Source: Caulobacter rhizosphaerae (GTDB lineage Bacteria > Pseudomonadota > Alphaproteobacteria > Caulobacterales > Caulobacteraceae). Taken from it: a DNA stretch of 64,000 nucleotides. The translations under genes were made by a program, and so were the position numbers. The notes beneath the pieces were generated by a model. That model made no database searches. It was given only the letters and a program-made list of their open reading frames with translations, and had not been told where the DNA came from. Below are positions 44,652-52,115 of the stretch, piece by piece. Position 1 is the stretch's first letter. The number at the start of each line of letters is the position of its first letter. The DNA lies in NCBI RefSeq assembly GCF_010977555.1, contig NZ_CP048815.1:5448501-5512500 (forward strand). Reading direction: 5' to 3'.

Positions 44652-45290
44652 ATGGGCTGGCTGCGCTTCCTGCTTCTGGTGCTGGTGGCCCGGCCCCTGG
44701 CGCTGTTCCTGACCGGGGCCGACGTGACCGGCCGCGAGCGCCTGCCGCTGAAGGGCCCGGCCATTGTCGCGGCCAACCATTCCAGCCATGTCGACACCCT
44801 GCTGCTGCTCGCCATCTTTCCCTCTCGCGCCGTGGCCCGGGTGCGGCCCGTGGCGGCGGCCGACTATTTCCTTCGCGACCCGGTGATCGGCTGGTTCTCG
44901 CGCCATGTGATCGGCATCGTGCCGGTGGCCCGGCTGAAAGCGGGCTCGGGCGAGGACGTCCTGGCGCCCGCCCGCGCGGCCCTGGCGGCCGGCGACATCG
45001 TGGTGGTGTTTCCCGAAGGCACCCGCGGCGACGGCGACCAGCTGGGCCAGCTGAAGGGCGGGGTGGCGCGCCTGGCCGAGGCCTTCCCCGAGGCGCCGGT
45101 GACGCCGGTCTGGATCCAAGGCGCCGGCCGCGTCCTGCCCAAGGGCGAAGCCATCCCCGCGCCGCTGAACTGCGCGGTCCTGGTCGGCGAGCCGCTGGAC
45201 TGGGAAGGCGACCGTCCCGCCTTCATGGCCCGGCTGCGGGCGGCCCTGCTGGCCTTGAAGGACCAGGCGCCGCCCCTGCGGTGGTCCTAA
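44652..45290 (+). CDS. PlsC-like lysophospholipid acyltransferase
   Basis: A 212-residue membrane-associated acyltransferase. NHSSHVD gives the catalytic H-x4-D motif and VVFPEGTRG the glycerol-phosphate-binding block; an N-terminal hydrophobic helix (WLRFLLLVLVARPLALFL) anchors it. It acylates lysophosphatidic acid or another lysolipid. ATG at 44652 lies two bases after the CdsA-like stop, so the two are cotranscribed. The stop is followed within a few bases by the convergent CPBP gene. Confidence 0.87.
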   Translation: MGWLRFLLLVLVARPLALFLTGADVTGRERLPLKGPAIVAANHSSHVDTLLLLAIFPSRAVARVRPVAAADYFLRDPVIGWFSRHVIGIVPVARLKAGSGEDVLAPARAALAAGDIVVVFPEGTRGDGDQLGQLKGGVARLAEAFPEAPVTPVWIQGAGRVLPKGEAIPAPLNCAVLVGEPLDWEGDRPAFMARLRAALLALKDQAPPLRWS

Positions 45291-45294
45291 GAGT

Positions 45295-46236
45295 TCAGGT
45301 GATCGCCAGCCGCGTCCAGCGCCGCAGCGGGGCCCAGCGGGCCACGATCTCGGCCAGGGCGACATAGCCGGCCAGCATCAGCGGCGCGACGACCAGGGTC
45401 TCCGGCGGGAAGCCGTGCGGCGGGTCGGGCTTCAGCGACATGGGCTGGATGAACAACAGGATCAGGATGTTGTTGGCCGCGTGGGCCCCGACGGCGAACT
45501 CGACGCCGCCCAGCCGCAGGGTCATCCAGGCCAGCCCCACCCCCATGGCCAGCCGCACCAGGAAGGCGTCGAGATTGGGATCGAAGTGGATCGCCGAGAA
45601 CAGCAGGCCGCTCAGCACCAGCACCACGCGCGGATCAGGGAACCAGGCGCCGACGATCTTGATCAGCCAGCCGCGAAAGACCAGCTCCTCGGCGGCCGCG
45701 GCGATGACCAGCAGGGACACGGTCAGGGCGACATAGGCCAGGCGTCCGCCGAGGTCCGGGCTGACGGCCAGCAACGGCGCGCCATGCGCCTTGGGGTCCA
45801 GCGCCGCCGAGGCCAGCAGCAGCGGCCCGATCGTCAGGGCGAACAGGCCCAGGCCCAGCAGCAGCAGCCGCCAGCGGAAGCGCGGGGCGGCGGTGAAGTA
45901 GGAGGCCAGCCGGCGGTCGTGCAGCATGGCGGCGACGCCGACGAAGGCCAGGGCCATGCCGCCGTTGACGAAGGCCAGCAGGCTGATCACGAAGGCGATC
46001 TGGGTCAGGCCGGCCGGCGTCTGGCCGCCGCCGATCACCACCATCAGCCGCTCGGCGGACCCGACCCCGCCGCCGCCGATCGCGAAGGCCACGAACACCG
46101 CGGCGCCGCAGATCACCGCGGCCAGAAGGGCGGCGACCACGCCGACGACCAGGGTCAGCAGCAGCGGAACCACGCGCCGGTCGGCCGGCGTCAAGTCGTC
46201 CAGAAACGGCGACTGTCGAAGCTCTGCTAGCACCAC
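45295..46236 (-). CDS. CPBP family intramembrane metalloprotease
   Basis: A 313-residue polytopic membrane protein. The CPBP (Abi/CAAX protease) motifs are present: EELVFRGWLIK (motif 1, E-E-x3-R), FSAIHFDPNLDAFLVRLAMG (motif 2, F-x3-H) and HAANNILIL (motif 3, H-x3-N). Such proteins cleave prenylated or membrane substrates or serve as bacteriocin-immunity factors; the substrate is unknown. The GTG at 46236 begins a sensible N-terminus; the frame stays open upstream to 46470 but that part overlaps the divergent channel gene. GTG at 46233 is possible. Confidence 0.83.
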   Translation of the reverse strand: MVLAELRQSPFLDDLTPADRRVVPLLLTLVVGVVAALLAAVICGAAVFVAFAIGGGGVGSAERLMVVIGGGQTPAGLTQIAFVISLLAFVNGGMALAFVGVAAMLHDRRLASYFTAAPRFRWRLLLLGLGLFALTIGPLLLASAALDPKAHGAPLLAVSPDLGGRLAYVALTVSLLVIAAAAEELVFRGWLIKIVGAWFPDPRVVLVLSGLLFSAIHFDPNLDAFLVRLAMGVGLAWMTLRLGGVEFAVGAHAANNILILLFIQPMSLKPDPPHGFPPETLVVAPLMLAGYVALAEIVARWAPLRRWTRLAIT

Positions 46237-46375
46237 TGTTTTCGATCCCGAGCCCGCTTCATCGCTAGGCGTTCGCCGCGCGCGACGCAAGCGGCGCGAC
46301 ACGCGACTTGCCGCGACAGCCGACGCGCGGCACACATCGGGACGCAAACAGGCGGGACAGGAAGCGGGGCGCCTC

Positions 46376-47014
46376 ATGACCGACATCACCGACAAGGAGG
46401 CGCAGCACCTGCATCGCCTGATCCTGTTCTCGGACGCGGTGTTCGCGATCGCCATCACCCTGCTGGCCATCGAGATCCATCCGCCCGAGCACTGGCATGG
46501 CGTGGCCGACCTGTTCGGCCAGATGCAGCATAAGCTGATGGCCTACGCCGTCAGCTTCGCGGTCGTCGGCATCTACTGGATCAGCCATCGCCGGACCTAT
46601 TCACGCCTGCGCAAGGCCAACGGCGTTCTGGACATCCTGAACCTCGTGATGCTGGGCCTGTTGGCCCTGCTGCCGCTGGCCACCGAGCTGCTTTGGGAAA
46701 GCGGTTCGGCGGCGGCGGCTCTGGTCTATGTGGGCCTGGTGACCGCCATCGGCCTGGCCCACGCCGTGGCCTGGGGGTACGCCGCCCTCCTCGGCGGCCT
46801 CGCGGAGCCGATGCCGACGGTCGAGAAGATCTACGTGCTGCTGCGCGTGGCCTTGCTGCCCGGACTGATGTGCGGCCTGACCTTCCTCAGCATCATCACC
46901 CGCACGCCGTGGGGCTGGCTGGGCATCGCCCTGGTCCTCGGCGCGCTGTCCCTCGTCAACCGCCTGCTGGTCGGGAGCGGCAAGCTCTCGGCCGCCCAGA
47001 TCGCCGAGGACTGA
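46376..47014 (+). CDS. TMEM175-family potassium channel-like protein (DUF1211)
   Basis: A 212-residue protein with six hydrophobic segments. RLILFSDAVFAIAITLLAIE at residues 13-32 contains the FSDAVFAIAITLL pore helix characteristic of bacterial TMEM175 channels, followed by GIYWISHRR. Bacterial members form tetrameric K+ channels. ATG at 46376 lies 139 bp from the divergent CPBP start. The stop is four bases before the rsmD start, so the two may be cotranscribed. Confidence 0.85.
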   Translation: MTDITDKEAQHLHRLILFSDAVFAIAITLLAIEIHPPEHWHGVADLFGQMQHKLMAYAVSFAVVGIYWISHRRTYSRLRKANGVLDILNLVMLGLLALLPLATELLWESGSAAAALVYVGLVTAIGLAHAVAWGYAALLGGLAEPMPTVEKIYVLLRVALLPGLMCGLTFLSIITRTPWGWLGIALVLGALSLVNRLLVGSGKLSAAQIAED

Positions 47015-47018
47015 CCCC

Positions 47019-47582
47019 TTGCGCATCGTCTCGGGCCGGTATCGCGGCAAGGCCATCGTCACGCCGCCGGGCGCCACCACCCGTCCCACCTCCGACCGGG
47101 CCCGGCAGGCGGTGTTCAACATCCTTGAGCACGCCGCCTGGGCCCCCGCGCTGCACGGGGCCCGCGTCATCGACCTGTTCGCCGGCTCCGGGGCCCTGGG
47201 CCTGGAGGCGATGTCGCGCGGGGCCGCCTTCTGCCTGTTCGTCGAGACCGACGACGCCGCCCGCGGGGCCATCCGCGAGAACATGGAGGCCTTCGGCCTG
47301 TTCGGCCAGGCTCGCGTGCACCGGCGCGACGCCACCGACCCAGGCCCGCGCCCCGGCAGCGTCGGCGCGCCGTTCGACATCGCCTTCCTCGACCCGCCCT
47401 ACGCCAAGGGCCTGGGCGAGAAGGCCCTGGCGCAGCTGGTCGCCGGCGACTGGCTGGCCCCCGGCGCCATCGTGATGTTCGAGCGCGGCCGCGACGAGCC
47501 CGATCCCGCCCCGGCCGGTTTCGAACAGCTCGACGCGCGCGACTATGGCGCCGCGCGCGTCTTCTTCTTCCGGCTGGCCTGA
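47019..47582 (+). CDS. rsmD: 16S rRNA (guanine(966)-N(2))-methyltransferase
   Basis: A 187-residue methyltransferase. It begins MRIVSGRYRGKAIVTPPG with RPTSDRARQAVFNIL, has DLFAGSGALGLEAMSRG for S-adenosylmethionine binding and the catalytic LDPPYAKG (DPPY, N2-guanine specificity). It methylates G966 of 16S rRNA. Start is TTG at 47019, giving the conserved RIVSG N-terminus. In many genomes it stands beside a pseudouridine synthase; here five other genes separate it from the RluB-type gene at 41364. Confidence 0.9.
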   Translation: MRIVSGRYRGKAIVTPPGATTRPTSDRARQAVFNILEHAAWAPALHGARVIDLFAGSGALGLEAMSRGAAFCLFVETDDAARGAIRENMEAFGLFGQARVHRRDATDPGPRPGSVGAPFDIAFLDPPYAKGLGEKALAQLVAGDWLAPGAIVMFERGRDEPDPAPAGFEQLDARDYGAARVFFFRLA

Positions 47583-47596
47583 CCCCGGACGTCCGG

Positions 47597-47872
47597 CTAC
47601 CAGCCTCGCGCGGTCACCCGGTTGTCGACCTGCGAACGCAGGTTCACCGCGCCTTCCCGCGTGATGCGGTAGGGGCCGCCGCCGGAGCTGGCGATGAAGC
47701 GCCGTCGCTTGAGGGCCTTGAAGACCGCCAGGGTGCAGTCGCTCAGGCGCCAGCCCTCGCCGGTGATGCAATCGGCGCCGACGATGCGGCCGCGGTCGTC
47801 GCGCAGGAGTTCGATGCGGGCGCCCTGCGCCAGCGCGTGCAGCGTGCGTTGCTGCGGTTTGGAGATGTTCAA
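47597..47872 (-). CDS. YjhX family protein (UPF0386)
   Basis: A 91-residue protein. [20 protein letters not shown] and the [20 protein letters not shown] and [14 protein letters not shown] blocks match the YjhX/UPF0386 family. Members have been described as putative toxins, but they often occur without an obvious antitoxin, as here. It is probably a small winged-helix-like protein. Convergent with rsmD; the 263 bases upstream hold two stem-loops and no gene. Confidence 0.85.
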   Translation of the reverse strand: MNISKPQQRTLHALAQGARIELLRDDRGRIVGADCITGEGWRLSDCTLAVFKALKRRRFIASSGGGPYRITREGAVNLRSQVDNRVTARGW

Positions 47873-47911
47873 GGAAGAGGTCCGAAGATCGAGGCGTGGG
47901 AACGCGCGTCA

Positions 47912-47965
47912 GAGCCTCCTTCGGAGGCTCGCCCTCAAAGATTTGGACGTGACGAAGTCACGTCC
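47912..47965. repeat. Two tandem perfect stem-loops
   Basis: Stem 1: GAGCCTCC (47912-47919), loop TTC, GGAGGCTC (47923-47930). Stem 2: GGACGTGAC (47945-47953), loop GAA, GTCACGTCC (47957-47965). They lie 40 bp upstream of the yjhX-like start, in the region between it and the AsmA stop. No T-run follows either, so ordinary Rho-independent termination is unlikely. Confidence 0.7.
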
Positions 47966-48135
47966 GGGCGGGACACGCGGACGGAGCAGGGCCTGATCAG
48001 CTGTCGAACGGGAGGTTCGGAGCCTTAGGCCCGGACCTCGAACACAATCAGAGACATGAACCACACGGGGCTTCGGATGGGGGCCATCTTAGCGCATTCC
48101 CGAATTCCGTCATCCCCTCGGGGCGTCCCTCTTCC

Positions 48136-50133
48136 CTACTTCTTCTTGACCTTGGCCGGCGTGGTCTGGGCCACCTTGACCGGGGCGCCGTCGCGGCGAG
48201 CTTCGGCGACCAGGCTGGCGCAGTCGGCGTCCTTGGCCTCGCCGCCGGTGACGAACGGCAGGATGGCGGCCAAGGGCGAGACCAGGCTGCCCAGGGCCGC
48301 GGCCAGCCCGCCCTGGGCCACCGCGCCGCCGGCCTCCAACCCGACCTTCGGGGTCATGAACGGACCCTTGATGGTGATCGGGATGAACAGCCTCACCAGG
48401 CGCGGCTTCTTGCTGTCGCCCTCGATCTTGAGGTCCAGGCGTTCGGTCTGGAGATCGATGGTCCCCTTGCCCTTTGCCAGGACCACGCCGGTGTCGGCGA
48501 CGATCTGGTTGGACGTCATGACCCCGTCCTTGACGCTGAAGTCGGCCACGGCGCAGCGGACGCTGGTCTCGCGATTGTCCTTGCTCAGCAGCAGGATCAG
48601 GCCCTTGGAGGCGTTGACGCCCAGCAGCTCGGCGAACGCCTGGCGGATCTCGCCCCGCGGCGACACGACCGTCACCTGGCCGTTGGCCGACGAGGCGGCG
48701 CGGTGCACCGAATTGCCGTAGCCGGTCAGCTTGGCCCGCGCCATCACCCCGCCCTCGATCGCTGGCTTGCCGCCGCTCTGGATCGGGATGAAGTCCTCCA
48801 GCTTGGCGTTGGTCAGGCGCATGTCGAGGTCGGTGCGCGGCACCTTCGGATTGGCGTCCAGCCGCACCTTCCCGGCCAGATCGCCGCGCGAGAAGGTGAA
48901 GGCCAGCGGGTCCATGGTCAGCACGCCCTTCTCCAGCGTCAGGTCCAGCCGGACCTTCTGGAGCGGCAGGTTGGGCGCGTTGACCGCCAGGGCGCGGTAC
49001 TTGACCTTGGCGTCCATGGCCTTGACCCGATCGACCTGCAGGGTGGCGTCGGGCAGCAGGCGGCGAGTGGCGTCGCGTTGGGCGGCCTCGACCTTCTGGC
49101 CGGCCGAAGCGGTCTCGCCGCGGCCCGTGGCCGGCGCCGCGCCGACCAGGCTGCCCAGGTCGTCGAAGTCCAGACGCCGCGATTTCAGGTCGGCCTCCAG
49201 ATACGGCCGCTCGCGCCCCATCAGCACGAACAGGTCGCCCGAGACGTCGCTGTCGCCGACCCGGCCGCTCAACCTGTTGAAGTCGAAGCGCTCGCCCTTG
49301 CGGGTCAGGTGGCCGCTGATCCGGTAGGGCGGGGTGTTGGGCAGGGCCAGGCCGGTCAGGGCGTAGAGGCGGTTCAGGTCGGCGCCCGAGACGGTCAGCT
49401 GGGTTTCGAACAGGCCCAGGTTGAACGGCTTGGTGATGTCGCCCTTGGCCGTGACATGGGTCGAGCCAGCGTCGACCCGCGCATCGAACGGATAGGGCCG
49501 GTTGGGCGAGATGTTCAGCAGCGGGCCGCCGGTGACCAGGGCGGTGAACGGCGAGCGGTTCAGCTGGCCCCTGCCCTCCAGCACGAACTTGCCGCGTCCG
49601 TCGCTGCTGGCGTGCTCGTTGGAGCTGACCGTGCCCAGGAAGAAGATGTCGCGCTGCTGGTCCGCGTAGCGCAGCTGGCCGTCATTGATGATGAAGTGCT
49701 GGATGGCCGGCAGCTTCAGCGGCTTCCGGGGGGCGTTGGGATCGCCGAACGTCCAGTTGGCCCGGCCCGAAGCCTCGCGCAGCAGGCGCACGTCGGGACG
49801 GTCGACCGCCAGCAGCGGCAGGATCACGTCGCCCTTCAGCAGGGGCAGCAGCTTGATCTGCACCGCGATGCGGTCGACCTTGGCCATCGGCGCGCCGGCG
49901 GGGGAGCCCTTGGGATCGGCCTTGGCCGCCCAGTCCGGCTGGGCGATGCGGACGCCCAGGGCCTCGGCCTTGGGCGAGAACGACCAGGGGTGGACGCGCA
50001 GGTCGCCGGTGATCACCACCTCGCGGTTCAGCCGGGCCGAGGCGAAGCGTCCCAGTGGGCCGCGAAACCAGTTCCAGTCGAAGATCACCAGGAAGGCGAC
50101 GATCGCCGCTGTCAGCAGGATCGCCCCGATCAT
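48136..50133 (-). CDS. AsmA family protein
   Basis: A 665-residue protein. An N-terminal membrane anchor (GAILLTAAIVAFLVIFDWNW) is followed by a long periplasmic region with LNREVVITGDLRVHPWSF, PRAEALGVRIAQ-type segments and a C-terminal AsmA_2 domain (QAFAELLGVNASKGLILLLS, DTGVVLAKGKGTIDLQTE). Such bridge-like proteins assist lipid or outer-membrane homeostasis. ATG at 50133 has no spaced ribosome-binding site; a GTAGGAGG is placed correctly for a CTG codon at 50211-50209, which would add 26 residues with a proline/arginine-rich cytoplasmic head. A lysine-rich tail (KVKKK) ends the protein. Confidence 0.87.
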   Translation of the reverse strand: MIGAILLTAAIVAFLVIFDWNWFRGPLGRFASARLNREVVITGDLRVHPWSFSPKAEALGVRIAQPDWAAKADPKGSPAGAPMAKVDRIAVQIKLLPLLKGDVILPLLAVDRPDVRLLREASGRANWTFGDPNAPRKPLKLPAIQHFIINDGQLRYADQQRDIFFLGTVSSNEHASSDGRGKFVLEGRGQLNRSPFTALVTGGPLLNISPNRPYPFDARVDAGSTHVTAKGDITKPFNLGLFETQLTVSGADLNRLYALTGLALPNTPPYRISGHLTRKGERFDFNRLSGRVGDSDVSGDLFVLMGRERPYLEADLKSRRLDFDDLGSLVGAAPATGRGETASAGQKVEAAQRDATRRLLPDATLQVDRVKAMDAKVKYRALAVNAPNLPLQKVRLDLTLEKGVLTMDPLAFTFSRGDLAGKVRLDANPKVPRTDLDMRLTNAKLEDFIPIQSGGKPAIEGGVMARAKLTGYGNSVHRAASSANGQVTVVSPRGEIRQAFAELLGVNASKGLILLLSKDNRETSVRCAVADFSVKDGVMTSNQIVADTGVVLAKGKGTIDLQTERLDLKIEGDSKKPRLVRLFIPITIKGPFMTPKVGLEAGGAVAQGGLAAALGSLVSPLAAILPFVTGGEAKDADCASLVAEARRDGAPVKVAQTTPAKVKKK

Positions 50134-50285
50134 CCCCCACCGGGCGCGCGGCGGCAGGCCGCGCAGGCGGGCGGCCAGGCTGGGCGGCGGATTGGGCGCG
50201 AGCGTCGTCAGGGTGGAACCTCCTACCCGTTCACAACGCGCGGAAAGGGTCCTTCTGTTCCGAGACCGCCCAACCTCCGACGGAT

Positions 50286-50390
50286 CTAATAGACCAGCCT
50301 CACGACGCCGATGCCCGTCGCGGCCAGCAGAAAGACGACGATCGCCACGATCTCGTGGGTCTTGAAGAGCGGTTTGCCCCGTGTGCGCAT
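50286..50390 (-). CDS. Very small single-pass membrane protein
   Basis: A 34-residue open frame: a basic head (MRTRGKPLFKTHE) and one transmembrane helix (IVAIVVFLLAATGIGVVRLV). GGGGGA lies about eight bases before the ATG at 50390. Size and composition fit small membrane proteins, but no homologue is known to me. It sits between the AsmA gene and the secreted-protein gene on the same strand. Confidence 0.5.
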   Translation of the reverse strand: MRTRGKPLFKTHEIVAIVVFLLAATGIGVVRLVY

Positions 50391-50461
50391 GATGAAAATC
50401 CCCCGTCCCGGATTGAAGCGTGCGGCCCCGCCGTACGCAACCCCCGGGCCAAGCCGGATCG

Positions 50462-50881
50462 TCAGGGCAGCTTGCCTGGCCAGACCAGGAAGCCGGCGGC
50501 GTCGCGGCCGGCGGCGCGGTAGGTCGGATAGGGGGCGGGGTAGCGGCCCTCCCCGTCGGCGCCGGCGTCGTAGGCCGGATAGGCCGGCGCGGGGCGCCAG
50601 CCGCCGTAGCGATCGCCCCGCAGCGGACCGTCCCAGGGGCCGTACGCCGCCGGGCCGGCCACCACGTCCAGCGGCCGGCGGTCGTCGCCCCAGCGGTCGA
50701 AGTCGCTCATGCCGGCGTGGGCCTCGCACTCGACGCGGTCCCAGCGATAGGCGCCGCCGGGACCGGTGACCCGCCGCGTGACGCACTCGCCCGGCCAGGC
50801 CTGGGCCGAGGCGGCGGTTCCCAGGCCGCCCACGGCGATGGCGAGCGCGAGCGCGAGCGACGGGAGCAGGCGGCGGATCAT
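50462..50881 (-). CDS. Small secreted hypothetical protein
   Basis: A 139-residue protein with a signal peptide (LLPSLALALAIAVGGLGTAA, cleavage near ASA-QA). The mature part is rich in Tyr, Pro, Gly and Trp (YRWDRVECEAHAG, YGPWDGPLRGDRYGGW) with a cysteine pair (Cys in GECVTR and VECEAH), and seems periplasmic. ATG at 50881 has GGAG nine bases upstream. I recognise no family. Region 50891-51011 separates it from the divergent HAD gene. Confidence 0.65.
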   Translation of the reverse strand: MIRRLLPSLALALAIAVGGLGTAASAQAWPGECVTRRVTGPGGAYRWDRVECEAHAGMSDFDRWGDDRRPLDVVAGPAAYGPWDGPLRGDRYGGWRPAPAYPAYDAGADGEGRYPAPYPTYRAAGRDAAGFLVWPGKLP

Positions 50882-51011
50882 GGCGAACACTCCAGAAGGT
50901 TAACAAACCAGAGCCCCGACCCGGTTTCGCCCCTTTTCGCCTTCGAGGCGAGCGTGGCCTTGAAGATTCCTCACCGGATTGCCACGGTCGCGCCGGCCGC
51001 CTAGCGTGACA

Positions 51012-51027
51012 TCAAACAGATGTTTGA
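51012..51027 (+). promoter_or_regulatory. CAAAC-N4-GTTTG operator before HAD gene
   Basis: TCAAACAGATGTTTGA, two seven-base arms with a two-base centre, ends seven bases before the start codon of the HAD gene. It matches the CAAAC-N4-GTTTG form reported for PsrA/TetR-type fatty-acid regulators, and its partner site lies at 52075-52092. Confidence 0.6.
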
Positions 51028-51034
51028 GGCGCGG

Positions 51035-51676
51035 ATGGCGATCGAGGCGGTGATCTGGGATTTCGGCGGGGTGTTCACCACTTCGCCGTTCGAGGCCTTC
51101 CGGCGGTTCGAGGCTCAGCGCGGCCTGCCGGCCGACTTCATCCGCCGGGTCAACGCCGCCGACCCCGACGCCAACGCCTGGGCGCTGTTCGAGCGCAACG
51201 AAATCGACGTGGCGGCCTTCGACGCCATGTTCCTGGAGGAGGCGACGCGTCTGGGCCATCCGCTGCGTGGGGCCGAGGTGCTGCCGCTGCTGTCGGGCGA
51301 CGTGCGGCCCCGCGTGGTGGCGGCGCTGGACGCCTGCAAGGCGCGGTTCAAGGTCGGCTGCATCACCAACAATGTCGCGACGGGGCACGGGACAGGCATG
51401 GCCGGCTCGGCCGAAAAGGCCCAGGCCGTCGCCGCGATCTTCGCCCGGTTCGACGCGGTGATCGAAAGCTCCAAGGCCGGAGTCCGCAAGCCCGATCCGC
51501 GCATCTACCAGATGATGTGCGATCTGCTGGCCGTGGCGCCCGAGCGATGCGTCTATCTCGACGACCTGGGGGTCAACTGCAAGCCGGCGGCGGCTCTGGG
51601 CATGACCGCCATCAAGGTCACCACCGAGGACCAGGCGCTGGAGGACCTTGCGGCCGCGACCGGTTTGGCGTTCTGA
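51035..51676 (+). CDS. HAD family hydrolase
   Basis: A 213-residue HAD-IA-type hydrolase. [17 protein letters not shown] provides motif I (D-F-G-G-V, with Gly where phosphatases usually have D), CITNN motif [15 protein letters not shown] motif III and [13 protein letters not shown] motif IV. Such sequences resemble the N-terminal HAD domain of ACAD10-like proteins and epoxide-hydrolase-associated HADs; the substrate is unknown. ATG at 51035 with GAGGCGCGG upstream is chosen. The operator just upstream suggests repression by a TetR-type regulator. Confidence 0.82.
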   Translation: MAIEAVIWDFGGVFTTSPFEAFRRFEAQRGLPADFIRRVNAADPDANAWALFERNEIDVAAFDAMFLEEATRLGHPLRGAEVLPLLSGDVRPRVVAALDACKARFKVGCITNNVATGHGTGMAGSAEKAQAVAAIFARFDAVIESSKAGVRKPDPRIYQMMCDLLAVAPERCVYLDDLGVNCKPAAALGMTAIKVTTEDQALEDLAAATGLAF

Positions 51677-51705
51677 CTGGGAAAAGTCCGTTCGCAGGAG
51701 CCGCC

Positions 51706-51993
51706 ATGTCCCGTCCCGCCAAGATCGGCGCCGCCGCCGCACTTTCCCAGCTGGAAGGCTGGGCCGCCGTGTCCGAGAAGGACGCCATCGGCAAGACCTT
51801 CCGGTTCGCCGACTTCAACGCCGCCTTCGGCTTCATGACCCGCGTGGCCCTGATGGCCGACAAACTGGACCATCATCCCGAATGGTTCAACGTCTACAAC
51901 CGCGTCGAGGTGGTGCTGACCACCCACGACGCCGACGGGGTCAGCGACCTGGACGTGACGATGGCGCGGTTCATGGATTCGGTCGCGGGCTGA
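51706..51993 (+). CDS. phhB: Pterin-4-alpha-carbinolamine dehydratase
   Basis: A 95-residue protein. [29 protein letters not shown] contains the conserved catalytic H-H-P-E-W block, with [15 protein letters not shown]. It recycles tetrahydrobiopterin after phenylalanine hydroxylation, or acts as a coactivator-type DcoH. AGGAG precedes ATG 51706, 29 bases after the HAD stop, so both may be cotranscribed. A GATCCTCCCC hairpin follows the stop. Confidence 0.88.
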   Translation: MSRPAKIGAAAALSQLEGWAAVSEKDAIGKTFRFADFNAAFGFMTRVALMADKLDHHPEWFNVYNRVEVVLTTHDADGVSDLDVTMARFMDSVAG

Positions 51994-52000
51994 TCCTGAA

Positions 52001-52024
52001 GATCCTCCCCCACTGGGGAGGATC
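52001..52024 (+). terminator. GC-rich hairpin after phhB
   Basis: GATCCTCCCC (52001-52010), loop CACT, GGGGAGGATC (52015-52024): a perfect 10-bp stem starting eight bases after the phhB stop. No T-run; may be a dispersed repeat with terminator-like effect. A related imperfect stem (CTCCTCC-AAA-GGGGAG) is near 60513. Confidence 0.55.
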
Positions 52025-52074
52025 GAGGCGGCCGGCGCCGCGCCGTTTTCCCCTTCCGCCCGCCGCCCTTCCGG

Positions 52075-52099
52075 TTCAAACTATCGTTTGAATTATAAT
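52075..52099 (+). promoter_or_regulatory. CAAAC-N4-GTTTG operator overlapping a TATAAT box
   Basis: TTCAAACTATCGTTTGAA at 52075-52092 is an inverted repeat with seven-base arms. TATAAT at 52094-52099 directly follows, a good -10 element 17 bp before the SDR start codon. Repressor binding would block RNA polymerase. The half-sites equal those of the operator at 51012-51027. Confidence 0.65.
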
Positions 52100-52115
52100 C
52101 GGGAGGACGCCGAAG

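Noticed and set aside
48703..50289. Plus-strand open frame of 528 codons antisense to AsmA
   Set aside because: Gln/Arg/Gly-rich shadow of the AsmA gene without any domain.
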